The notes under the pieces are model-generated. The model did no database searches. It was not told the DNA's origin and was given only the letters and a program-made list of their open reading frames with translations. A program made the translations under genes and the position numbers. 64,000 nt of DNA, taken from positions 62,001 through 126,000 of the forward strand of contig NZ_MCUN01000012.1 in the NCBI RefSeq assembly GCF_002873455.1, in the 5' to 3' direction. Shown here piece by piece: positions 57,039 to 64,000 of this stretch; position 1 is the stretch's first letter, and each line of letters opens with the position of its first letter. The DNA is from Vibrio splendidus. Its GTDB lineage: Bacteria; Pseudomonadota; Gammaproteobacteria; Enterobacterales; Vibrionaceae.

Positions 57039-58082
57039 CTATTCATCATCATCGCTATTTTCTAGTTCAGACATTAAGTCTTTGCCTAGAAAAGCGAGAT
57101 CAGTTTTGACCACACTTGGTCTTCGAATTTTTTCCGAAATCTGTACAGCAAGTTTTTCACCAGAACGCCCCATTTTCACACGATAAGTCGGCAGTTCTTC
57201 GACAAACATCGTCGCATGCTCAGGCATGTTCATTGGAATAACATCCCCAGGGCGCAACTCCATCAAATCACGTAGGGAAATATCTTGCTCTAACAAGTTC
57301 ACACGAAAGTTGACGGGGACATCCATGATTTCATCACGCAGTGCTGTGCTCCAGCGAACGTCGGTTTCCATTTTGTCTGATTGAACACCGGCATCAAGCA
57401 GTTCACGGATCGGCTCAACCATCGAATAAGGCATCACAACATGGAAATCACCACCACCGCCATCCACTTCAATGTGGAATGAACTCACAACAATCACTTC
57501 TGTTGGGCTCACAATGTTCGCCATGCTTGGGTTCACTTCGGAATCCAAGTACTCAAACTCAACCCCCATCACTGGAGACCAAGCTTCTTTGTAGTCTTCA
57601 AAAACAATTTTCAACAGTAACTGAATAATTCGTCTTTCAGTTGGCGTGAATTCACGGCCTTCAATCTTGGCGTGGAAACGGCCATCGCCACCAAAAAAGT
57701 TTTCTACAAGAATGAAAACGAGACGAGCTTCCATGGTGATGAGCGCTGTGCCTTTTAATGGGCGGAAACGAACCATGTTTAAACTGGTGGGTACATACAA
57801 TGTGTTTTGGTACTCACCAAACTTCATCATTTGTACGCCATTGATCGACACTTCAGCCGTTTTACGCAACATGTTAAACAAACTGATACGCAAATGACGT
57901 GCAAAGCGCTCATTAATAAGTTCAAGGGTCGGCATTCGACCACGAACAATTCGATCTTGTGAAGAGAAGTCGAAATTGACAGCACTATCGTTATCAGCTT
58001 CTACGCTATCTTCAACTTCTTCGACATCATCAACGCCATGTAATAGCGCATCAATTTCGTCTTGGCTTAATAAATCGGTCAC
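57039..58082 (-). CDS. fliM: FliM, flagellar switch protein
   Basis: 347 residues. The N-terminal CheY-P-binding peptide LLSQDEIDALLHG is followed by an acidic linker, the middle domain (RMPTLELINERFARHLRISLFNMLRK) and the C-terminal SpoA domain. GTG start. The N-terminal peptide resembles the CheZ C-terminus and the CheA linker repeats in this window. Confidence 0.95.
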   Translation of the reverse strand: MTDLLSQDEIDALLHGVDDVEEVEDSVEADNDSAVNFDFSSQDRIVRGRMPTLELINERFARHLRISLFNMLRKTAEVSINGVQMMKFGEYQNTLYVPTSLNMVRFRPLKGTALITMEARLVFILVENFFGGDGRFHAKIEGREFTPTERRIIQLLLKIVFEDYKEAWSPVMGVEFEYLDSEVNPSMANIVSPTEVIVVSSFHIEVDGGGGDFHVVMPYSMVEPIRELLDAGVQSDKMETDVRWSTALRDEIMDVPVNFRVNLLEQDISLRDLMELRPGDVIPMNMPEHATMFVEELPTYRVKMGRSGEKLAVQISEKIRRPSVVKTDLAFLGKDLMSELENSDDDE

Positions 58083-58089
58083 AAGTTAC

Positions 58090-58578
58090 CTACTGAATCA
58101 CGAAATCAGTGAATAGCACTTTTTCAATCACAGGTTGCCCCACAGCCTGGGTCAAACTTGCTTTGATATCTTCTGTTGCCTTATCACGCAGTTCAATTCG
58201 CCCAGTTGGTGAACGTAATTGGTCAACCGTGGCTGAAGCGAAAGTGGCCAGTAGAGTGCTTTCTACGAGTGGTGAGTGGTAACGAGCTAACTCTTCATTC
58301 TTGCTACCACGTACCATCATCTGTGCTTTTATCTGAACTAAACGATTTTTTTTATCACCCGTCACATTGAATAGGAAAGGCTGAGGAATATTAACATATG
58401 CCACAGGTTCGGAAGCCGTTGATTGAACATCGATTGAAGATGCCGATTCCGCTGACTCATCATCAGATCCCATTAAAAAAAATGCAGCTCCACCACCGCC
58501 CAGTAATAACACGATAACTGCGATAATGATGAGGAGGAGCTTACTCTTCCCTTTGGGTGCATCTTGTTCTTCTGCCAT
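58090..58578 (-). CDS. fliL: FliL, flagellar basal body-associated protein
   Basis: 162 residues: one membrane helix at about 14-36 (LLLIIIAVIVLLLGGGGAAFFLM), a Ser/Glu-rich linker and a periplasmic stomatin-like FliL domain ending VLFTDFVIQ. Supports motor torque and stator engagement. Seven bases before fliM. Confidence 0.94.
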   Translation of the reverse strand: MAEEQDAPKGKSKLLLIIIAVIVLLLGGGGAAFFLMGSDDESAESASSIDVQSTASEPVAYVNIPQPFLFNVTGDKKNRLVQIKAQMMVRGSKNEELARYHSPLVESTLLATFASATVDQLRSPTGRIELRDKATEDIKASLTQAVGQPVIEKVLFTDFVIQ

Positions 58579-58631
58579 ATTTTGCTCTAACTTCCTGTTC
58601 TTTCGATTAACTAAGCGTTCTTAGCCTGATA

Positions 58632-60767
58632 TTAGGCATAATAACTAATTCCATCACGCTTTGATGCGACATTCAATTCAAGATTGCTGCCACTATCAAG
58701 GTTTTCATCACCTTGGCCATCATTTGTGCGGTTAGCGCCGAATTGTTGCTCACCATTGTTGTATCTATCTTGCCCCTGACCAGAGCTCTGTTGTTGGACA
58801 GACGAATCGGCTAGCTGTAGACCTTGTTGAGCAAGCATCTCCCTCAAGCGAGGTAAGGTTTGTTCAATCACATCTCTTGCCTGTTGATTGCTAACCGTAA
58901 AGTGCACATTCGCCACATCATTATTCATGGTCATTCGAATTTTCATCTGACCTAGTTCTGGTGGGTCGAGACGAATGTCCAAGTTCTTGAGATTCTTAGA
59001 CATCATCATTTGTACTTTTTCCGCTACCTGCTCGTTCGCTAACTCTTTAGTTAGCTGTAAGGGTGCCTGTTGAGCAGCCTGAATTTCAGCTCGCGTAGGT
59101 GCTGAACCAAGCGTTGCTGTACCTTGTGTGCCAGCCGCAGAAGCGATCTGCTGGGCAAAGGTCGAATCTTTAGAATCATCTTTAGCACCCGCTTTACCCA
59201 AACCAGACAATGCAGCAGCACCAGCGCCCGCTTTAAGAAGCGCATCAGTCGAACCTGTTTTTGTTGCAGCTGGCGTTGCATTCATCGCTAGGTTTTGTGC
59301 CGTTAAGCTAGGGTCTATGGCCGCTTGCTGCTGCATTGGAGCGGCATTCCCTTGTTGAAAAGCCAATTGCTGAGCCGTTACCTGTTGAGCCGCATGCGCA
59401 TTATTGGCGTGTAGCATTGCCGCCTTATCCGTAAGAGCATTGTTTGCTGATTGAGAAGCGGCCTGCGCTGGTATTTGTTGTGCCGCCATCGCTACTGCCG
59501 CTGTTGATGCCACCGCAGCTAAGGCTTTGGTTTCGCTTGAATCAGTGTTGTCCCAATCAATAGTGGCGGGTTCACCAGGTGCGCTGTTCACGTTCGGAGC
59601 TTGGCTTAGTAAAGCCGTTGCTTGCTGTTGAATATTGGTTAGCTCTTGATTCAATACTTCTAAGTTAGAGGTTGCTAGAGCCAGCGCAGCTTGCTCATTA
59701 ACCGTCAACTTAGCGCCACTTTGTTGCTTTTGAACCAGACCATCGACAACAGACTGCTCTGATTCAATCTGTCCATTCAATTGGTTTAACGCTTTAGTAT
59801 GGGCATCAACCTGTTTTGCAAGTTCCATATCCACTGCTGAGAGTGCTTGATTCTGATCAGCAGCAACCGCACTGGCCGCGTTCTTTTGGCTCAACTCTCG
59901 ACTCATACTCGCTTCAATTTTTTCTGGAGTAACGCCTTTATCCATCAACTGTCGAATTTCATCATCAGTTAACTGTGAAACACCCTTACCTCCGGTAAGC
60001 ACGGCAATTTCAGAATCGACCTCAAGACCGTTTTCTTGATTTGTTACATTGGTTTGTTGTGCCGGTTTACCCACGGTGTCGGTCGCAAGAACGCCCACAG
60101 CGGTTGCACCTACAATCTTGTCTTGTGCTTCATCTGCCTTCACTTGCTGAGGCAAGCCTTTGCCGTTGTCAGGCTGATTCAGTGTTTTGTTTGCCTCGTC
60201 CAACTGACCAAGCAATTTATTGCCTTCACTCATCACAGCACTAGCTTGAGATGCCCCCTGAGCATTCAGCTCTGCGGATTGTGAATCAGAATCACTATTG
60301 ACCTGAGCTTTCTGGGACTGGTCACCTTTGGGCTGAGCCGCAGCCAAGGTATCGTCATCAGAAGGTTTCGACGAGGCTTTATCGCTTGACTGTGAATTTA
60401 GTTCAGACGTCTGTTCAGTAGCGGTGTTGCTAGTAGCCGTTTTTTCAACATCCGTCGCTGCTGTAGCTTGCTTGGTTTGAGCTTCGCTAGCCTCATCAGC
60501 GATCTTAGACTCAGTTGAATCACCTTTAGTCTTTTCAGCCGATACTGCGTCTTCCGCAGAGGTCTGTTTTTCGTCTGATGTTGAGGCGCCATCAGTGTCT
60601 TTTACTGCCGCTTTGCTGTCACTTTCTTCAAAGCCTAGCGCTTCTTTAAAAGACTCTAAGAAACCTTTAGAGTCGCCGGTCTCTTCTACCTTTGAAGAGG
60701 CAGAACCGGTGTCCAACAACGATGACGTTTTGTTGGTCGCTGAATTTGAGGAAAGGCTAACATTCAT
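58632..60767 (-). CDS. fliK: FliK, flagellar hook-length control protein
   Basis: 711 residues, long for the family. The first 580 or so are low-complexity, rich in Ser, Ala, Gln, Asp and Thr, with a coiled-coil stretch near 310-395. The C-terminal hook-length domain is LDIRLDPPELGQMKIRMTM followed by LREMLAQQGLQLADSSV. It acts as a molecular ruler and triggers the FlhB switch. First gene of the fliKLMNOPQR-flhB operon. Confidence 0.93.
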   Translation of the reverse strand: MNVSLSSNSATNKTSSLLDTGSASSKVEETGDSKGFLESFKEALGFEESDSKAAVKDTDGASTSDEKQTSAEDAVSAEKTKGDSTESKIADEASEAQTKQATAATDVEKTATSNTATEQTSELNSQSSDKASSKPSDDDTLAAAQPKGDQSQKAQVNSDSDSQSAELNAQGASQASAVMSEGNKLLGQLDEANKTLNQPDNGKGLPQQVKADEAQDKIVGATAVGVLATDTVGKPAQQTNVTNQENGLEVDSEIAVLTGGKGVSQLTDDEIRQLMDKGVTPEKIEASMSRELSQKNAASAVAADQNQALSAVDMELAKQVDAHTKALNQLNGQIESEQSVVDGLVQKQQSGAKLTVNEQAALALATSNLEVLNQELTNIQQQATALLSQAPNVNSAPGEPATIDWDNTDSSETKALAAVASTAAVAMAAQQIPAQAASQSANNALTDKAAMLHANNAHAAQQVTAQQLAFQQGNAAPMQQQAAIDPSLTAQNLAMNATPAATKTGSTDALLKAGAGAAALSGLGKAGAKDDSKDSTFAQQIASAAGTQGTATLGSAPTRAEIQAAQQAPLQLTKELANEQVAEKVQMMMSKNLKNLDIRLDPPELGQMKIRMTMNNDVANVHFTVSNQQARDVIEQTLPRLREMLAQQGLQLADSSVQQQSSGQGQDRYNNGEQQFGANRTNDGQGDENLDSGSNLELNVASKRDGISYYA

Positions 60768-60877
60768 ATATACAAGCTCTATCTACTAGCTTTGCTGCCA
60801 TAAATCGGACAACAAAAAGAAAGTCGGGTGCTTTTCATGCCTTTGCTGGGCATAACGCGCAATTTTATATAAAACGG

Positions 60878-60893
60878 AGCAAGAAACATGCCT
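60878..60893 (-). promoter_or_regulatory. Sigma-54 promoter of fliK
   Basis: Minus strand AGGCATG-TTTC-TTGCT: exact GG-N10-GC core, two mismatches to TGGCACG-N4-TTGCT. It lies in the 182-bp gap between fliJ and fliK; the predicted start is near 60866, about 100 bp before fliK. Confidence 0.78.
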
Positions 60894-60949
60894 ATTAGTT
60901 CTGTTCTCACAATCTGAACGGCAACACCTTCGTCATTCAGGGCTTAGGA

Positions 60950-61387
60950 TCACATCTTCTTTCGGCCATACATCAGCGTCGAGAACTCATCCATTTGCTT
61001 TTGTTCTCTTTGATCTTGCAGCTTTGCCTTCTCTTTCTGTTTTTTCTCCATCAACCACTCGTAGGATTTACGCTTTTTACGTAGCTCCATCCAGTAGTTT
61101 TGGCAGTTGTCGACTTGGTTTTTAAAATGGTGCTCCGCTTCTCTCTGTTTAGATAATGTTTCATCTAGTTGAGTTAAGAAACGGTTCAAGTGACCATACT
61201 GACTCGCTGTGAGTCCAGCTTTTCCGCGATCAATAAGTTGCTGACAGTAATCAAGTCGGTACTTTTCAATCTGAGCGACCTGCTCATAGTAACCTTGAAG
61301 CTCCGAATTCGCTTTGTTGAGCGCTAATACGGCTTGGTTCTCTTGATCCTTGGCTTGATCGAGCAAAAATTCTAATGCGTTATCCAT
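60950..61387 (-). CDS. fliJ: FliJ, flagellar export ATPase stalk protein
   Basis: 145 residues, almost entirely a coiled coil rich in Gln, Lys and Glu, like FliJ. It fits inside the FliI hexamer and links it to FlhA. Starts 19 bp after fliI. Confidence 0.92.
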   Translation of the reverse strand: MDNALEFLLDQAKDQENQAVLALNKANSELQGYYEQVAQIEKYRLDYCQQLIDRGKAGLTASQYGHLNRFLTQLDETLSKQREAEHHFKNQVDNCQNYWMELRKKRKSYEWLMEKKQKEKAKLQDQREQKQMDEFSTLMYGRKKM

Positions 61388-61406
61388 GACTAACCTTATT
61401 CACTCG

Positions 61407-62726
61407 TTAGCCACCCAATACATGTTTCAACATGTTGACACACATGTCATAGGGAACCGTTTCTTTCATTTTTTGTTGTAAGTACTCGTCCAACCTCGGT
61501 TTCAAGGTGAAGGCACTATCAATGGCAGGATCAGTCCCCGGTTTGTAAGCGCCAATCGATACCAAATCTTGGTTTTTACGACAAATAGACAGTACTTGGC
61601 GCACCGCTTTCGACATCAATACATGTTCTTCGGTGGTGATTTGCGGCATAACACGACTGACGGATTTCTCAACATCAATCGCAGGATAATGTCCGGCATC
61701 GGCCATCTCACGCGATAAAACAATGTGACCATCAAGAATCGCTCGTGACGCATCGGCAATGGGGTCTTGTAAGTCATCACCTTCAGTTAAAACGGTAAAG
61801 AAAGCCGTGATAGAACCTTGTTCATCGTTGCCGTTACCCGCACGTTCCACCAGCGCAGGAAGCTTGGCGAATACTGATGGCGGATAACCTTTGGTTGCTG
61901 GCGGCTCACCCACAGACAGAGCAATTTCACGCTGAGCCTGAGCAAAACGGGTCAATGAATCCATTAATAAAAGAACATCTAAACCTTGGTCGCGGAAGTA
62001 CTCAGCTACAGCCAGTGCCGTTTGACAACCTTTCAATCGCATCAGTGGCGATGAATCCGCAGGAGCAGCGACCACCACAGATCGTTTGCGTCCATCTTCG
62101 CCAAGAATCTCTTCAATAAATTCTTTAACTTCTCGTCCACGCTCACCAATTAGACCTACCACCACCACTTGCGCGGTTGTGCCTCGAGTCATCATCCCGA
62201 GCGTGACCGACTTACCGACACCGGAACCAGCAAACAGACCAATACGCTGACCTTTACCTACCGTCAGCAAACCGTTTATGGCCTTCAAGCCAACATCGAG
62301 CGGTTCAGAGATAGGTTTTCGAGCTAAAGGGTTGATTGGCTCAGCGTTAAATGAAGCGCGTTGTTCGGTATAGATTGGACCTAGCCCATCAAGTGGATTA
62401 CCCACCCCGTCGATCACTCGGCCAAGCAATTCCATTCCGACAGGGATACCGCTTTCAGTGGTCACGGGGGTCACACGAGCGCCAGGTAGTATCCCAGTGA
62501 TTTGTTCACTCGGCATCAAAAATAAGTTATCGCCAGAGAAGCCGACGACTTCGGCTTCCATCTGACCAGACATGGTTTCTACTAAACACAGGCTGCCGAT
62601 GGGTGCTTTACAGCCGGTCGCTTCAAGCGTTAAGCCAACAACGCGTACTAACTTACCAGAGGCAATTGGTCGCGATTTTAGCCCTTCGACTTTGTATTGG
62701 CTAAGACGATTTGCTAATTCAAGCAT
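61407..62726 (-). CDS. fliI: FliI, flagellar export ATPase
   Basis: 439 residues, F1-beta-like. Walker [10 protein letters not shown] at about 165-173, Walker [18 protein letters not shown], and the family segments [16 protein letters not shown] and [15 protein letters not shown]. Its start overlaps the fliH stop by one base. Confidence 0.96.
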   Translation of the reverse strand: MLELANRLSQYKVEGLKSRPIASGKLVRVVGLTLEATGCKAPIGSLCLVETMSGQMEAEVVGFSGDNLFLMPSEQITGILPGARVTPVTTESGIPVGMELLGRVIDGVGNPLDGLGPIYTEQRASFNAEPINPLARKPISEPLDVGLKAINGLLTVGKGQRIGLFAGSGVGKSVTLGMMTRGTTAQVVVVGLIGERGREVKEFIEEILGEDGRKRSVVVAAPADSSPLMRLKGCQTALAVAEYFRDQGLDVLLLMDSLTRFAQAQREIALSVGEPPATKGYPPSVFAKLPALVERAGNGNDEQGSITAFFTVLTEGDDLQDPIADASRAILDGHIVLSREMADAGHYPAIDVEKSVSRVMPQITTEEHVLMSKAVRQVLSICRKNQDLVSIGAYKPGTDPAIDSAFTLKPRLDEYLQQKMKETVPYDMCVNMLKHVLGG

Positions 62727-63526
62727 TACTCATGGCCCTGATGACGGTTTGCGCCGCAGAAGTTTTGAATGACATTTTTCACACGGTCTTCCATGCGGTA
62801 GTTAACGCTCGACTCACCCGCTTCGATTTGTACGTCACCACGGTTGAGTGCCGGCTCTGCAACTAACGTCCAATTGCGGCAATCCAATTCAGTTTCTCCA
62901 TGCGCAGAACGAATAATCGCAACGTCTTCGGGGTTAAGCTTCAATGTGATCGCATGACCAGAGATCGGCAACGACTCGACCGATTCTTTGACGGTATCTA
63001 ATATGATTTGTGGGTTGGTTTGCACTTCAACATGAACCACTTCTTTGACCATGGTCAGTACCATGTCCACCAATTGCTTCTCTACCTGAGCGTTCATCAG
63101 CTCTAACGGTTGAGAAAACTGGTTGGCTAGCCCCATAAAGATGGCAACTTGCTGCTGAATGTACTCTTGACCAGCAGTCACGCCTTCAAGCTTGCCGGCT
63201 TGGTTGCCTTCTTCGTGGCCTGCAGCAAACCCTTCTTCTTTACCTTTTTCGTAACCCTGTTTAAAGCCAGCTTCTTGGCCTTGATGAAGCCCTTCCTGAT
63301 AAGCACCTTGCTTAATCAGTTCGATTTGCTCTTCAGTCAGAACAAGCTCTTCGTCTTCTATGGCTTCTTCAACTGTCGGCATCCAACTAGGATCGTAATT
63401 AAAAGCCGTTTCTTTGGCTTGTTTGTTCACATCAGAGGTGTAGTCAGGCAGCCCCCATTTCTGAGGTTGGGCAACCGTATTATCTTCTTCTGGGCGAAGG
63501 AAGCCGCGTTTTCTATCACCTGACAT
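62726..63526 (-). CDS. fliH: FliH, regulator of the flagellar export ATPase
   Basis: 266 residues. The N-terminal region contains the Gly-rich GxxxG-type repeats of FliH ([19 protein letters not shown] and on, about 96-135), then a helical domain binding FliI. Preceded by a terminator-like hairpin that separates it from fliG. Confidence 0.93.
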   Translation of the reverse strand: MSGDRKRGFLRPEEDNTVAQPQKWGLPDYTSDVNKQAKETAFNYDPSWMPTVEEAIEDEELVLTEEQIELIKQGAYQEGLHQGQEAGFKQGYEKGKEEGFAAGHEEGNQAGKLEGVTAGQEYIQQQVAIFMGLANQFSQPLELMNAQVEKQLVDMVLTMVKEVVHVEVQTNPQIILDTVKESVESLPISGHAITLKLNPEDVAIIRSAHGETELDCRNWTLVAEPALNRGDVQIEAGESSVNYRMEDRVKNVIQNFCGANRHQGHE

Positions 63527-63611
63527 ATCAGTACCTACCTATGAGTGCGTCCAGCCGCATTGTAAATTCAAGCCGTTGAACGGGGTTAATCTGTGGTTCG
63601 AGATTGGATAA

Positions 63612-63640
63612 AGAAAAGCCCCAACAGTGTGGGGCTTTGA
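63612..63640 (-). terminator. Terminator-like hairpin between fliG and fliH
   Basis: AAAGCCCC (63615-63622) and GGGGCTTT (63631-63638) with an 8-nt loop; on the minus strand the hairpin is followed by TTTTCTTT. It has the form of an intrinsic terminator in the middle of an operon, 11 bp after the fliG stop. Confidence 0.7.
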
Positions 63641-63650
63641 GGTTTCTGTA

Positions 63651-64000
63651 TTAAAGGAACTCGTCGGCGCCACCAGACAGCATAATCTCGCCACTGTCTG
63701 CCATCTTCCTCGCAATACCCAATATCTCTTTTTGAGCCGCTTCCACGTCGGAGACTTTTACTGGCGGCATCGCCTCAATGTCATCTCTCATCATATCGGC
63801 AGCACGTTTAGACATGTTCTTGAAGATCTTCTCACGTAGACCGTCATCAGCACCTTTAAGCGCTTTCTGTAGAACGTCTTGTGGAACATCACGCAGCAGT
63901 CGTTGAACACCTTGGTCATCAACTTCGATAAGGTTTTCAAAGACAAACATAAGATCTTGAATCTGCGTTGCCATATCTTCGTCTTGATCACGGATTTGAT
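63651..64000 (-). CDS. fliG: FliG, flagellar switch protein (C-terminal part, cut by the window end)
   Basis: The last 116 or so residues of FliG; the frame stays open to the end of the window (IRDQDEDMATQIQDLMFVFENL), so the gene starts outside. The segment covers the middle-to-C-terminal domain, including the torque region (DDGLREKIFKNMSKRAADMMRDDI) and the conserved MPPVKVSDVE. It ends GADEFL. Confidence 0.96.
   Translation of the reverse strand, partial: QIRDQDEDMATQIQDLMFVFENLIEVDDQGVQRLLRDVPQDVLQKALKGADDGLREKIFKNMSKRAADMMRDDIEAMPPVKVSDVEAAQKEILGIARKMADSGEIMLSGGADEFL

Noticed and set aside
1..64000. Mobile elements, CRISPR arrays, tRNA or rRNA genes
   Set aside because: No transposase or integrase frame, no regularly spaced repeat array and no tRNA-like cloverleaf was seen. 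The only tandem repeats are short and lie within or next to motility genes.

Overview
The window is an ordinary-looking chromosomal stretch of a marine gammaproteobacterium, almost certainly a Vibrio (Vibrionaceae, Splendidus-like). The reasons are a Pfa polyunsaturated fatty acid synthase, polar-flagellum genes run together with a cheYZAB-parC-parP-cheW block, sigma-54-type flagellar promoters, two FadL porins next to an ECF sigma factor, and a degenerate Vibrio-type intergenic repeat. No rRNA, tRNA, CRISPR, prophage or insertion sequence was seen.

Layout. 1-6 kb: the 3' part of pfaC (cut by the window start) and pfaD, ending in a bidirectional terminator. 6-16 kb, minus strand: an HflX-like GTPase, a glucose-type ABC transporter (gtsABC plus a MalK-type ATPase) with a GltR/GtrS-like two-component system upstream, and selO. 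16-23 kb: a 33-residue membrane microprotein, a LysE/RhtB exporter, prmB, smrB, sixA and an M16 (insulinase) peptidase. 23-31.5 kb: a fatty-acid region with fadIJ, a FadR-like operator, a strong candidate small RNA, an ECF sigma factor with a DUF3379 membrane partner, and two fadL paralogues. 31.6-39.7 kb: mlaA and a complete cytochrome c maturation operon, ccmABCDEFGHI, with a good sigma-70 promoter.

39.9-64 kb, all minus strand: the motility region. In transcription order it holds fliG (cut by the window end), fliHIJ; then, behind a sigma-54-type promoter, fliKLMNOPQR-flhB; then, behind a second sigma-54-type promoter, flhA-flhF-flhG-fliA-cheY-cheZ-cheA-cheB-parC-parP-cheW and a DUF2802 gene. 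Together these encode the flagellar export gate and ATPase complex, the rotor switch, the polar placement and number control, the flagellar sigma factor, and the chemotaxis core with its polar anchoring system.

Most interesting points: (1) an unassigned structured RNA of about 165 nt between fadI and the sigma gene, with three compact hairpins and a terminator; (2) three repeated acidic motifs in the CheA linker that resemble the CheY-docking peptides of FliM and CheZ, both encoded in the same window; (3) the ECF/DUF3379/FadLx2/fadIJ cluster as a possible envelope-lipid circuit; (4) a small membrane protein with a strong ribosome binding site; (5) an intrinsic-terminator-like hairpin between fliG and fliH; (6) short tandem repeats inside flhF, at the parP stop codon, and just after the flhA promoter; (7) FlhB carrying NPEH in place of NPTH.
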